Source: CAZTHM01 sp041946825
GTDB lineage: Bacteria > Acidobacteriota > Terriglobia > UBA7540
Length of the DNA stretch: 64,000 nucleotides
Assembly: GCA_041946825.1 (NCBI GenBank)
Contig: JBHGBD010000017.1
Span: 1 to 64,000, forward strand
Direction: 5' to 3'
Position numbers and translations under genes: made by a program. Of the stretch, positions 50,154 through 59,519 are shown piece by piece. A model generated the notes under the pieces. The model was given only the letters and a program-made list of their open reading frames with translations. It was not told where the DNA came from and did not search any database. The stretch's first letter is position 1; each line of letters starts with the position of its first letter.

Positions 50154-50840
50154 CTACGCGCGCGAATAGGCGAGATCGGGAAAGATCAGAGCACGGTCGG
50201 CGCTGCCCCGGTCTTTGTCGATGAGCGCGTGGCGGTTCGAGACCTGTAGCTTGGAGAAGATATTTGACAGGTGAAACTTTACCGTACTCTCGCGGATGGA
50301 GAGGATGTCGGCGATCTCCTTATTGGAGAGCCGTCGCTTGACGAGTTCGATGATCTGGTTCTCGCGGAAGGTGAGTGACTCGAATCCGCTCCCTCCATTG
50401 CGCGTGAGGGTTGCTGTCCTCTGGACATACTCCGTCAGGATTTCACGTGACACCCACATTTTGCCCGAAGCCACAGAGTGGATCGCAGCGGCGAGGAACT
50501 GCGGGACATCCCGGTAGGGCACGAAGCCGTTAATTCCCAGCAACAGCATGCGGATGATGTTTTCCTTGGACTCTTCCTGATCCATTACCACGAACTTGGC
50601 CCCGGGATGCTCGGTTCGCAACCGCCTGAGGCATTCGCTGAGCGGCAAACGGAGTTCACGGCTGTCGAGCAGAAAGACGGACACGGCGTGCTCCGCGATC
50701 CTGAGCTTGGTAATAGTCTGAAAGTCGGAAGCGCGCAGTTGGGGATCTTTGGCAAGAAGCCCGAGGACGTAATACGATGCGAGCGGATTACTCTCCACCA
50801 GATACACGTGCACCGTCCCATTGCGGTCCGGATTTGGCAT
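50154..50840 (-). CDS. LuxR-type regulator with pseudo-receiver
   Basis: 228 residues with GGGAGGG before the ATG. The N-terminal receiver-like domain has Asp 59 (FLLDSREL) but the acidic pocket of true receivers is reduced to VESNP (E16 only), and the usual Thr and Lys positions are unclear, so phosphorylation is doubtful. The C-terminal LuxR helix-turn-helix (LTFRENQIIELVKRRLSNKE, IADILSIRESTVKFHLSNIF) is normal. It may be the local regulator of the operon starting at 51179, by position. Confidence 0.88.
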   Translation of the reverse strand: MPNPDRNGTVHVYLVESNPLASYYVLGLLAKDPQLRASDFQTITKLRIAEHAVSVFLLDSRELRLPLSECLRRLRTEHPGAKFVVMDQEESKENIIRMLLLGINGFVPYRDVPQFLAAAIHSVASGKMWVSREILTEYVQRTATLTRNGGSGFESLTFRENQIIELVKRRLSNKEIADILSIRESTVKFHLSNIFSKLQVSNRHALIDKDRGSADRALIFPDLAYSRA

Positions 50841-51018
50841 GACTTAACCCTCCCTTGTCCGGCCTCTCACCTGGAAAAGCATCGGCAGCCGCCCGCGAGA
50901 AAGGGTTACTAACCCGCGGAGCCAGGGGGTCCGGGCTACTCTTCGTCGGCGTCAAGCCCTCAACAGATGGGGGCATCCTACCCCAACTCAGGGGTTATTG
51001 TCAAAGGAGTATGGGGCG

Positions 51019-51041
51019 ACCCTCGACTTCAGGTCGAGGGT
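51019..51041. repeat. Palindrome ACCCTCGAC-ttcag-GTCGAGGGT
   Basis: Nine-base arms with a five-base loop, related to the palindrome at 50041-50061. It lies in the 338-base gap (50841-51178) between divergent genes. Apart from this palindrome I see no clear promoter or other element in the gap, although promoters in both directions must be there. Confidence 0.55.
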
Positions 51042-51178
51042 TGGCTCAACCTTTCGGGTATTCCCTGGATGGCCGCCTCTGGTTTACCAGTACAGCAGAC
51101 TAGGGCTTTGGATTCGCAATTCAGCAAGGGCTCGGCTGGCCTCCGACGATTGCCGGCTCGGCGGGAAGGCGCGGGAAT

Positions 51179-51451
51179 ATGTTTTCAAGGCGAGATTGGG
51201 CGTCAGGGCTGGTGCTGTTGGCTCTGCTTGGAACTGGATCGCTGGTTCCCCCGACATGGGGGATCCCCGCCGCCCCCCAATCAAATCAGCAGGTGATGGT
51301 TTGGGCTCTCAATTCCAGCAAAGTCTATCACTGCCCGAAATCGCGCTGGTACGGCAAGGGTGGCGATGGCAAGTTCGTGGAGGAGTGCCAGGCACTACGA
51401 GAGGGATTCAGACCCGCTTTCGGAGTGGGTTGCGGATCAGATTGCAGGTGA
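51179..51451 (+). CDS. Small secreted protein with Cys-containing C terminus
   Basis: 90 residues. A signal peptide covers about the first 28 (WASGLVLLALLGTGSLVPP). The rest, VMVWALNSSKVYHCPKSRWY followed by GKGGDGKFVEECQALREGFRPAFG, is like a short domain found at the ends of nucleases and other secreted proteins (KVYHCPGSRWYGKT type). It may bind nucleic acid or cell envelope, but its role is unknown. Confidence 0.7.
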   Translation: MFSRRDWASGLVLLALLGTGSLVPPTWGIPAAPQSNQQVMVWALNSSKVYHCPKSRWYGKGGDGKFVEECQALREGFRPAFGVGCGSDCR

Positions 51452-51526
51452 AGAATGTCCACGCATGCGACAAGACTCCCCCAAGAAATGGGAGGGCCCC
51501 GGAGGGGAACAGCAGGAGGAGACCCA

Positions 51527-52000
51527 ATGAATGTCCGGAACTTCTTCGATCTTTCGCAACCTATAAGGTTCCGTGAAAAACACAAGACCCACAAAGAAAG
51601 CCACGTGGCTGTGGCGCTTCCCACCCCCGCGTCGCTCGCGACCGAAGCCGGGGCGATCGAAGTCGGGATGGCGGCGCCGGCTGCCATAGCGCCCTCTTCG
51701 CCCGCACCCGCGGCGGCGACCGAACTCACGGTTGCGTGGCAGGTGGCGATCTATCTGATTTTGATTCTCTCCATCTTCGCCAGCCGTTTCCTTGACCTTT
51801 ACCGCGCCGGAGTCATGGGAGAGTTTACGGTGGACGGCCCCTATCTGCTGTTTACGGCTATCGCTTCGCTCCTGGCGTTCCCGATTGTTTATGACCGGGC
51901 GGAGCTTACACGTGACCGGCCAATGCTGGTTCAAATCGGTCTGATCTTCGCCGCAGGGATGGGCTGGGAAAAGATCGTCGCTACGGCCATGGGTAAGTAG
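51527..52000 (+). CDS. Small membrane protein, three spans
   Basis: 157 residues from the ATG at 51527, with AGGAGGA seven bases upstream. A low-complexity Ala/Pro region (about 30-65) precedes three hydrophobic spans (about 70-88, 100-118, 132-150). No motif is recognised. It is 75 bases after the small secreted protein gene and ahead of the papain-like peptidase, all on the same strand. Confidence 0.7.
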   Translation: MNVRNFFDLSQPIRFREKHKTHKESHVAVALPTPASLATEAGAIEVGMAAPAAIAPSSPAPAAATELTVAWQVAIYLILILSIFASRFLDLYRAGVMGEFTVDGPYLLFTAIASLLAFPIVYDRAELTRDRPMLVQIGLIFAAGMGWEKIVATAMGK

Positions 52001-52156
52001 CGGGTCGGGGCCGCGGTCCTTCCTCGACACACGGAGTTGTGTGTGACACCCAGACGAACACACAAGAGGATTACGAAGTCGCAGCGCACAAGGGCCGGTA
52101 AACGAACACTTCCGGCTCGGGTCGAAAAATCCATGCCATTGGGAGGGAGGATTGTC

Positions 52157-53008
52157 ATGCCCACAAACGAGACAGCCGCAGTGACGAATGCTTCGATCCG
52201 CTTTGGAACCGGTTGGCTGCCGGATATTCCGGATTTCAGAGACTACACACCCCAGTCCAAAGAGGTAAAGCAACTGTTCAAGGCGGTCGGTAAGAAGGGC
52301 GAAACTACGCCAGATTCTGTTGACCTGCGCCAGTATTGTTCCCCTGTTGAAGACCAGGGGCAACTCGGTTCGTGCACTGCCAATGCGGTCGTCGGGCTAA
52401 TCGAGTATTTCGAGCGCCGCGCCAAAGGAGAATACCTCGACGCCTCCCGCCGATTTCTCTATAAGGTTACTCGCAAGCTTTACCATTTTACGGGGGATTC
52501 CGGGGCTTACATTCGCGGCACGATTCGCGCGCTACGGATCTTCGGTACTTGCCCTGAGGAGTATTGGCCGTACGACGTGGCCAAGTACGATGACGAGCCG
52601 CCCGCGTTTTGCTACGCTTTCGCACAGGCTTACCAGGCCGTCACGTACTACAGGATTTGGGACGCCAATCCTCAGAATCTGCTCACGCAACTGAAGGGCA
52701 GCCTTGCCAAAGGCTTGCCCTTCGCGTTCGGCTTTACGGTGTACAGCTCCATTTGGAACCCCTCGGTTCAAAAAACTGGCGACATTCCTTTCCCTCAACC
52801 GGGCGAGCGGGTGGACGGCGGCCACGCCATCATGGCGGTTGGATACGACGATTCGCGGAGTCGCTTCATCATCCGGAATAGTTGGGGGCCGGGTTGGGGC
52901 CAGCAGGGCTATGGTTCGCTTCCTTACGACTACATGCTGCGCGGGATCGCCGATGACTTCTGGGTTCTCACCAGCGCGGAGTACGTGAGCCTGATGGGGA
53001 TTAAATGA
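52157..53008 (+). CDS. Papain-like (C1A) cysteine peptidase
   Basis: 283 residues from the ATG at 52157, with GGGAGGGAGG upstream. The oxyanion Gln and nucleophile Cys are in VEDQGQLGSCTANAVVG (about residue 75), the catalytic His in DGGHAIMAVGYDD, and Asn in IIRNSWGPGWGQQGYG. There is no signal peptide and no long propeptide, so it probably acts inside the cell, or is released otherwise. Its TGA overlaps the ATG of the beta-propeller gene, showing tight coupling. Confidence 0.93.
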   Translation: MPTNETAAVTNASIRFGTGWLPDIPDFRDYTPQSKEVKQLFKAVGKKGETTPDSVDLRQYCSPVEDQGQLGSCTANAVVGLIEYFERRAKGEYLDASRRFLYKVTRKLYHFTGDSGAYIRGTIRALRIFGTCPEEYWPYDVAKYDDEPPAFCYAFAQAYQAVTYYRIWDANPQNLLTQLKGSLAKGLPFAFGFTVYSSIWNPSVQKTGDIPFPQPGERVDGGHAIMAVGYDDSRSRFIIRNSWGPGWGQQGYGSLPYDYMLRGIADDFWVLTSAEYVSLMGIK

Positions 53009-54234
53009 GCGAAGCGGATAAGCCCTTCAGCTATTGCATTGCTCTGGACGGTCCGCACCTCGACGGGCTGATTGGCCACGCGGGCCTGCTACGATTCGAC
53101 TGGCCGTCCAAGAACATTTCAATTGAGTATTACGACGGGGTAAGCGCGGGTCACAACGTTTCCATCGCCCCCGGCGGCAAGCTTGGCCTGATGGGGAACT
53201 TCAGCCAGCAGATCGTGCTGGTGGACATGGAGAATCTTCGGGAGATCGAGCGCCAGTCCACCCTCGCCATCGAGCCGGCGAACTACCGCCTTCGAGCCAA
53301 CACGCATCACCTCTGGTTTGAGGACAACCAACGGTTTATCGGCGCGGTCGGCGACCATCTCTACATTTTCGACATCAACGACCTCGACCGGCCGGAGATG
53401 CTCGGCCCCCATGGCCTCTACAATGCCCACGAACTGCGCTGGGACGCGACCCGGCGTTACATCCTGATGGGGGACCTGGGCCCCGAAGATTGCGCTGCGA
53501 AACAAGTCGGCGTCTTCGACCTCAAAACCAAGGAATCGACGGTCATCAAGCTGCCTGATACCTGCTGGCACGTTTGCGTCGATCCGGAGAAGCCCCTCGG
53601 CTACGCCGCCACTTACTCTTTCGCGACCGAGGACGAAAACTACGTTGATTGGTCGCCTGCCTTCCGCCGGGAATATGTCTTCGAGATTGACCTCGAGAAA
53701 AAGCGCATTCGCAGGAGTTGGAGCGCCGGAGCGGAGTTCCCGATCCACCTCAATTCCGACGTGGGAGTCTACGACAACAAGCTCTACATCAGTTGCGGCG
53801 GAAGCCATACGGTCATCGAATTGGACCTCGCTGAGGATCAGTTCCGAGAGCCGCGCGTCCTCGACTGCAAGCCCGACCTTTGGAAGCGGGCGAAGATGTG
53901 GCGGCAGAAGATCTACAACTTCATTGGCGCCTCGGCCCGCCGCCCGACTCTTACCAACACACACTTAATCCTCCAAACGCTCTTGGTGACCAACTGGCGG
54001 ATCATGGATGGGATCTACTCGGCGCGAGTTTCTCCCGACGGCAAATACCTCGTCACGGGAAACCGCGGCTATAACGTCCTCACGGTGTACGACCGGAAGA
54101 CCTTTCAGAAAGTGTACGCAAGGCAGTTGCCGACTTTCGGTCCAGAGGTTTTTCGGCGCCCCTATACGCGCCGCATGAAGCACATTTTCGGAATGCATCT
54201 GGGTATGCACCACAGCGAGATGCTGGCTCGGTAG
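53005..54234 (+). CDS. Beta-propeller protein
   Basis: 409 residues. The sequence repeats blade-like strands: GHNVSIAPGGKLGLMGNFSQ, NQRFIGAVGDHLYIFDINDL, TRRYILMGDLG, and near the end ARVSPDGKYLVTGNRGYNVL. The last has the SPDGK type of WD40/YVTN blades. Several conserved His (THHLWFED, NAHELRWD, CWHVCVD, near the propeller centre) raise the possibility of a metal site like that of carotenoid oxygenase-type propellers; this is speculative. It overlaps the peptidase gene by four bases. Confidence 0.8.
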   Translation: MSEADKPFSYCIALDGPHLDGLIGHAGLLRFDWPSKNISIEYYDGVSAGHNVSIAPGGKLGLMGNFSQQIVLVDMENLREIERQSTLAIEPANYRLRANTHHLWFEDNQRFIGAVGDHLYIFDINDLDRPEMLGPHGLYNAHELRWDATRRYILMGDLGPEDCAAKQVGVFDLKTKESTVIKLPDTCWHVCVDPEKPLGYAATYSFATEDENYVDWSPAFRREYVFEIDLEKKRIRRSWSAGAEFPIHLNSDVGVYDNKLYISCGGSHTVIELDLAEDQFREPRVLDCKPDLWKRAKMWRQKIYNFIGASARRPTLTNTHLILQTLLVTNWRIMDGIYSARVSPDGKYLVTGNRGYNVLTVYDRKTFQKVYARQLPTFGPEVFRRPYTRRMKHIFGMHLGMHHSEMLAR

Positions 54235-54251
54235 AAAGAAGGGAAGGTCAC

Positions 54252-56069
54252 ATGGGTGTCGCAGGGTCGCGAATCAATGCCAGCACCGAAAAGTTCCGGA
54301 AGCTCAACTGCTTGGAAGGTAAGGTGGACCTTGATCCGCTTCTCGACGAACTTCGGCACGACATAGGAACTACTTCTCTGCTCGAAGCAATGAAGTCGTA
54401 CATCGACGAGCTGCGCGGAAAACTCGACAACAACGCCCGGCCCTATCAAAAACTCGCCAGACTTTTCGAGGTTGGATTCACTCCGGCTCAGGTCGAAGGC
54501 CACTTCGATGGCGTGGCGATCGGATTGCGCACCGGAGATGAAGAAGGAGTCCTTGGGCATTACGGGAATGTGATGGGCCTGCTTTGGGGTACGGCGGTAG
54601 GCCCCGTGGCGCCATGGGTTGGAAAGTCCTTTAATCCGCTCACTTCAACTGAGCTCCAAAATCTTACCGAGGGCGTCGTTTGCGATGACTCGTCGGCGCG
54701 CCTTGGAATCAACCACTTTCATAAAGCTGAGCCGTCCCTGATCGGCCGCTTCAGTTTCTCCGTCCTGAGTTTGTGGATGTCGCTCAAGGAAGCTCCGGAA
54801 CAGGAGAAACAGCGATACGGGCATAACCGCAACGGTGGCCTGTTTATCTCTCGCCGAACTCAATCCGTCTATCACGGGACGCCGCGTGACGTGTTTCAGC
54901 TCAACTACCGCTGGTCCAGGCTGGGGAATGTTCCTCCTTTTACGCACCTGATCGATGAACTGGTGCAGATTTCGGAAGGCGTCTACCTCGGCCAACTGCT
55001 CTTCGCCACACGGAATATCCTCGAGCGGTTCGATCCTGGCAATCCTCCCCGATATTACGACTACGAGCATTTCGGGTACTTCCTGCTGGTTGACGAGTCC
55101 TGGAAAGAAGAAATCCGGCGAGTCTTCCCGCACATCGGGGTTCCTCGCGCGGAAGGAGAGGCTGCCCCCACTCAGCCCACTGCTGGCGCGCCTGCCTTGG
55201 CACTAAAACCCACAAAATTCACAACGTTTACCTTCGCCGATCCGGTTGATGGAAACTGCGACGACCGCGTGCTTGCCGACGTTCGCGCGGACATGAAGAA
55301 TCAGTCGACGATTTTGGATTTGTTCAAATATTACTCCGATCAACTCGCTCAAGGTTTCGATAATCGCTCGCCGTTCTTCCTCCGGCTGCACGAGATCTTC
55401 AATCGCGGCATCGGCCCCGATGAAGTGAGAGGATATTTCCACGGAGCGTTGGTCTCCTTTCATTCCGAGGGCTACTACCGGTTCTTCAACTTGAACACTC
55501 TCAACGTAGGCTGGACGTTGGGCCGGTTTTTCACGCCTTGGACGGGGAAAACCTTCGAGCCCATCAGCGCCGAGCGGCTGCGCGACCTGACCGACGGCTT
55601 TGAAAAGGGAGCGGTGCCGACATTCTGGGGCACCAACACGGTTTCACTTTCCAGACCCGGCCAAAGATTCGCCGGACAACTTATGAAGCTCGCTGGAATC
55701 TGGACCGAGCCCGCCTCCGCCGAAGAATCCAGAAAATACGGATATGACCTGAAAAGTTTCTTCTTCATCGGCCGAAAAGGAATGTCGATCAACCAGGAAA
55801 ACAAGGGGAAGAAGATCTTCCAATTCAATTATCGTTGGCCGAAATTGCGAACCTTCCCGCCGGATCATTTCTGCATCGACGAGCTGGTGATGGTCGCCGA
55901 AGGCCTCTACCTCGGGCAACTCATTTATGCCACCGAGCTCTTCAAAAAGTTTGATCCGAACGAAGACCCCGCCTCGTACCAGTACCGTGTCTTCGGTTAC
56001 TTCCTCCTGATGGACGACGAATGGCACGGGCGGCGTCGCGAGATCGGATTCGACCCGTATAACGCTTAG
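54252..56069 (+). CDS. Unknown protein with two copies of a novel domain
   Basis: 605 residues with AAGGGAAGG before the ATG. It consists of two similar halves (about 20-295 and 320-600). In each half are TPAQVEGHFDG / GPDEVRGYFHG, WVGKSFNPL / WTGKTFEPI, FQLNYRWSRLG / FQFNYRWPKLR, DELVQISEGVYLGQL / DELVMVAEGLYLGQL, and FGYFLLVDE / FGYFLLMDD. The same landmark motifs recur twice in the 1473-residue GMC fusion of this operon. No signal peptide, membrane span or known catalytic motif is present. The function is unknown; a binding fold for lipid or a small molecule is possible. Confidence 0.8.
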   Translation: MGVAGSRINASTEKFRKLNCLEGKVDLDPLLDELRHDIGTTSLLEAMKSYIDELRGKLDNNARPYQKLARLFEVGFTPAQVEGHFDGVAIGLRTGDEEGVLGHYGNVMGLLWGTAVGPVAPWVGKSFNPLTSTELQNLTEGVVCDDSSARLGINHFHKAEPSLIGRFSFSVLSLWMSLKEAPEQEKQRYGHNRNGGLFISRRTQSVYHGTPRDVFQLNYRWSRLGNVPPFTHLIDELVQISEGVYLGQLLFATRNILERFDPGNPPRYYDYEHFGYFLLVDESWKEEIRRVFPHIGVPRAEGEAAPTQPTAGAPALALKPTKFTTFTFADPVDGNCDDRVLADVRADMKNQSTILDLFKYYSDQLAQGFDNRSPFFLRLHEIFNRGIGPDEVRGYFHGALVSFHSEGYYRFFNLNTLNVGWTLGRFFTPWTGKTFEPISAERLRDLTDGFEKGAVPTFWGTNTVSLSRPGQRFAGQLMKLAGIWTEPASAEESRKYGYDLKSFFFIGRKGMSINQENKGKKIFQFNYRWPKLRTFPPDHFCIDELVMVAEGLYLGQLIYATELFKKFDPNEDPASYQYRVFGYFLLMDDEWHGRRREIGFDPYNA

Positions 56070-56099
56070 GCGGCTGGTTGCTTTTGGCGAAAGGATCGG

Positions 56100-57776
56100 A
56101 TGAACGGCGGACTGGCGAACGCTCCCGAGCCGCTCAAGAACGAATACTCCATGGTTGTCATTGGCTCGGGGTACGGCGGAGCGATCACAGCGTGCAGACT
56201 GGCCATGGCGGGGCAGCGCGTCTGCATCCTGGAGCGCGGCGCGGAATGGCCATCCGGCGCTTTCCCAGACACACTCCTCGGCATCCAGCAGAACGCGCGT
56301 AGTTCCTGCAATCCGCTGGGACTCTACGAATACCTGCGCTTCAGCGACCTCGACATCATCAAGGGTTGCGGTTTGGGCGGGACCAGCCTGATCAACGGCG
56401 GCGTGGCCCTGCGCCCCGAGCCGGATTTCTTCACCCGGAATAATTGTCCCTGGCCCAAGGCCCTTCAGAAGGAATGGGAGAGCGGAACTCTGCAGAAATA
56501 CTACGAGCGGGCGGAGAAATCGCTGCGAGTCCAACCGCATCCTGGTGGCCAGGCTCTGGGCAAAGTGCAGGCGCTAAGAGCTCGATCGGACCACGCACCG
56601 GGGGCGAAATTCGATCTGGTGAACATCGCCGTCAACTTTCAGGACGGGGTCAACGAATTTGGCGTCCAGCAGCGGGCGTGCACTGACTGCGGGGACTGCA
56701 TGACGGGATGCAACGTCCGCGCCAAAAACACACTGGACACAAATTACCTGGCGGGGGCAAAGCAGCACGGTGCGGAGATCTACACCGGCATCAAGGTCGA
56801 ATTCATCGAGAAAGCCAAAAGCGGCGACGGATATCTGCTGCATTACCGCCGCATGCTGACGGATCGTGAGGAGGAAGACCTCCGCCAACTCAAAGCAGCG
56901 GCCGTCATCCTCGCCGCCGGAACAATTGGCTCAACGGAAATACTGCTGCGCTCGCACGGGCCGGACCTGCCCCTTTCAAAAGCCCTCGGGGCGCGCTTCA
57001 GCGCCAACGGCAATTTCTTCGGCGCGGCTTACAACTCCGACCGCGTTACCAATGCGCTGGGATTCGGGAATCACCAGGATGAGCGTTCTCAGGTGAAGCC
57101 CGGGCCGGGAATTGTCGGGGGAATCCGCTACTTCGCGGACAAGCCGCTGGAAGAACGCATCCTGATCGAAGATCTCTCAATCCCCCGCGCCTTCGTGGAC
57201 GTGATGCGCGTGGCTTTCCCCGCCATCAGCGCCGCCACGGGCGATGACACTGACTTTTCGCTCTCTGACGAACTGGCGGAGGCGGCGCGAGCTTCTCGCG
57301 ACCTGGCGGGTTGGAATCCCGACGGCGCCCTCAACCGCACCATGATTTATATCGCCATGATGCAAGACGGTTCAGAGGGGGAAATCCTGCTCGACCGACA
57401 GGGGAAGCTGCGCGTCTCCTGGCCGGGAGTCCTCGAGCAGCCCATCCTCCGCGCCATGAATAAGGAACTCCGGAACCATGCTGCGGCCCTCGGCGCCATT
57501 TACTTTCAGAACCCCCGCTGGCATCCGTTGCTCGGCCGCAATCTGATTACGGCGCATCCCCTGGGCGGTTGCCCCATGTCGGACAGCTTCGACACGGGCG
57601 TCGTGGACGACCACGGGCGCGTTTACAGCGGTCAAGGCGGATTTCACCGCGGCCTTTATGTGGCGGACGCTTCAATCATCCCGGAGTGCCTGGGACGCAA
57701 TCCGCTGCTGACGATTTCCGCCCTTTCTGAGCGTATTGCGGAATTCATTACGAAGGAGAAGGCGGGAGTCAATTAG
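56100..57776 (+). CDS. Cholesterol-oxidase-like GMC oxidoreductase with Cys cluster
   Basis: 558 residues. The FAD-binding N terminus is VVIGSGYGGAITACRLAMAG, and the second flavin region is KGCGLGGTSLINGGVAL. A C-x2-C-x2-C-x3-C motif (CTDCGDCMTGC, about 194-204) is followed by NVRAKNTLDTNYL, as in cholesterol oxidase-like members. The active-site histidine is in ITAHPLGGCPM (about 485), and NPLLTISALSERI ends the domain. No signal peptide. The substrate is likely an alcohol or sterol-like lipid, by family only. It is 30 bases after the 605-residue gene. Confidence 0.92.
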   Translation: MNGGLANAPEPLKNEYSMVVIGSGYGGAITACRLAMAGQRVCILERGAEWPSGAFPDTLLGIQQNARSSCNPLGLYEYLRFSDLDIIKGCGLGGTSLINGGVALRPEPDFFTRNNCPWPKALQKEWESGTLQKYYERAEKSLRVQPHPGGQALGKVQALRARSDHAPGAKFDLVNIAVNFQDGVNEFGVQQRACTDCGDCMTGCNVRAKNTLDTNYLAGAKQHGAEIYTGIKVEFIEKAKSGDGYLLHYRRMLTDREEEDLRQLKAAAVILAAGTIGSTEILLRSHGPDLPLSKALGARFSANGNFFGAAYNSDRVTNALGFGNHQDERSQVKPGPGIVGGIRYFADKPLEERILIEDLSIPRAFVDVMRVAFPAISAATGDDTDFSLSDELAEAARASRDLAGWNPDGALNRTMIYIAMMQDGSEGEILLDRQGKLRVSWPGVLEQPILRAMNKELRNHAAALGAIYFQNPRWHPLLGRNLITAHPLGGCPMSDSFDTGVVDDHGRVYSGQGGFHRGLYVADASIIPECLGRNPLLTISALSERIAEFITKEKAGVN

Positions 57777-57805
57777 GCCGCGCCGGCCCCGCCCCCGACA
57801 CGTTT

Positions 57806-59182
57806 ATGCTGGTCATCATCAGCGACCTTCATCTGACCGATGGCACTTCCGGCGAGACGATCCGCGAAGGGGCCTTTCGTGTCTTTCGCGAGCGATTGCG
57901 TGACGCGGCGTATGACGCCTCCTGGAGGCGGGATGGAACCTACAAGCCTCTCGAACAGATCGACGTCATTCTGCTCGGCGATATTCTCGATGTCATCCGA
58001 TCCACACGTTGGCTGGCCGGCCCGGTCCGCCCCTGGGACAATCCCCAAGGCGGGCCCTTCGTGGACCGCATCCGGGAAGTCAACGACGCGATCTTGAAGA
58101 ACAATGCGGCTTCGCTGGGAATCCTGAAGAGCCTCGACGATACGCAGGCGGTGACGATTCCTCCCGCGACGGCGGCGGGCAAGCCGGCCGGCGTATCTCG
58201 CGACCCGGGAGCCACTGACCGTGTCCCGGTCAAGGTGAAGCTCCACTACATGGTGGGGAACCATGACTGGTTCTATCACCTCCCCGGGGCGGCCTATGAC
58301 GAGATTCGGAAGTCGGTGGTTGCCGCCGCGGGCCTCGCCAACGATCCGGGCGCGCCTTTTCCGCACGACCCCAGCGAATCCCCCGCCATCCAGCAGGCGC
58401 TTGTGGACCACCGGGTCTTCGCCCGGCACGGTGACATCTTCGACAGCTTCAATTTCGACCACGACCGGAATCGCTCCTCCCTCGGAGACGCCATCGTGAT
58501 TGAACTCCTGAATCGTTTCCCCCAGGAGGTGGCCCGTCAACTCGGCGGCGATTTATCCGCCGAATGTCAGGCAGGGCTGAAAGAGATCGACAACGTCCGC
58601 CCTCTGATTGTCGTTCCGGTCTGGGTCAATGGGCTTCTGCAAATGACCTGCGGCGACCCTGGGACCATCCAGAAGGTCAAAGGCATCTGGGACAAGCTTG
58701 CAGATGATTTCATGGGATTGAATTTCGTCCGGACTCACAGCTCCACTCTGGATCTCTTTGACGATGTTGACCGGCTCGAGTGGGCGCTCAAGTTCTCGCG
58801 TGGCGTATCTTTGGCGCACCTCAGCCACTTGTTAACCTGGATCAAGGAGAAATTCCTCGCCCGGGATGAGTCTTATTTCAAATTCGCCCTCAACGAACAG
58901 GCATTCAAGAACCGCTCAGCGCGATATATCGTTTACGGACACACCCACCACTATGAAATCGTGCCCTTAGACGCTGCCGTAATGCCCAGCGGGATTCTAA
59001 ATCAAATCTATATTAACTCGGGGACCTGGCGCGCCGTCCATGAGCTCGCCCAGGCTCACCCAGAAGAGCAGGAGTTCCTCGGATACAAGGTGATGACTTA
59101 TCTGTCGTTCTACCGGGAAGACGAACGTGGAGGCCAGCCCTTTGAGACCTGGACAGGGTCTCTCGCTGGCCAGCAGGTCTAA
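57806..59182 (+). CDS. Calcineurin-like metallophosphoesterase
   Basis: 458 residues, longer than the minimum fold. The five metal motifs are in order: ISDLHLTDG (D-x-H), LLGDILDV (GD), GNHDWFYH (GNHD, about 150), ARHGDIFD and GHTHHYEIV (about 380). A long insertion (about 230-350) separates the fourth and fifth motifs and is not recognised. It may act on phospholipid-like or nucleotide substrates. It is 29 bases after the first GMC gene, part of the same operon. Confidence 0.93.
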   Translation: MLVIISDLHLTDGTSGETIREGAFRVFRERLRDAAYDASWRRDGTYKPLEQIDVILLGDILDVIRSTRWLAGPVRPWDNPQGGPFVDRIREVNDAILKNNAASLGILKSLDDTQAVTIPPATAAGKPAGVSRDPGATDRVPVKVKLHYMVGNHDWFYHLPGAAYDEIRKSVVAAAGLANDPGAPFPHDPSESPAIQQALVDHRVFARHGDIFDSFNFDHDRNRSSLGDAIVIELLNRFPQEVARQLGGDLSAECQAGLKEIDNVRPLIVVPVWVNGLLQMTCGDPGTIQKVKGIWDKLADDFMGLNFVRTHSSTLDLFDDVDRLEWALKFSRGVSLAHLSHLLTWIKEKFLARDESYFKFALNEQAFKNRSARYIVYGHTHHYEIVPLDAAVMPSGILNQIYINSGTWRAVHELAQAHPEEQEFLGYKVMTYLSFYREDERGGQPFETWTGSLAGQQV

Positions 59183-59335
59183 GTGGGACTTGCAGCTTTG
59201 ACGCGGTTCTCAGGGATTTCGATTTTCATTTGAACAAACAAGGTTGGGAGGATCTCTTGCTGCTCCCGGCCTCTCGGTCTCTCAAGTTTTGATTGACACG
59301 CCCCTCGGGGAGCAAATCCCGGGGAGGGCGCTTGA

Positions 59336-59506
59336 ATGCGACGCAATCGCCTTAGTCTCGCGGCCCTGCGCGCGCCGGGCGTCCAGCCATTCCGCGTGGT
59401 TATCAGGGAACACGAGTTGTTCGACGCCGGCAAGGGTCAGGGCGTCCAACGGGTTCGCCGGCTGGTCTACGCGGACGCTGTTGAGCTGGGTGGACTGAAA
59501 TTCTAA
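59336..59506 (+). CDS. Possible 56-residue protein upstream of the GMC fusion
   Basis: An ATG at 59336 with GGGGAGGG about ten bases upstream opens a 56-codon frame ending at 59506, 13 bases before the next gene. The product (MRRNRLSLAALRAPGVQPF, RVVIREHELFDAGKGQGVQR, ending LVYADAVELGGLKF) is basic and has GC-rich third codon positions like its neighbours. It is not recognised. The rest of the gap (59183-59335) shows nothing clear. Confidence 0.45.
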   Translation: MRRNRLSLAALRAPGVQPFRVVIREHELFDAGKGQGVQRVRRLVYADAVELGGLKF

Positions 59507-59519
59507 CGGAAGGGTAAAG

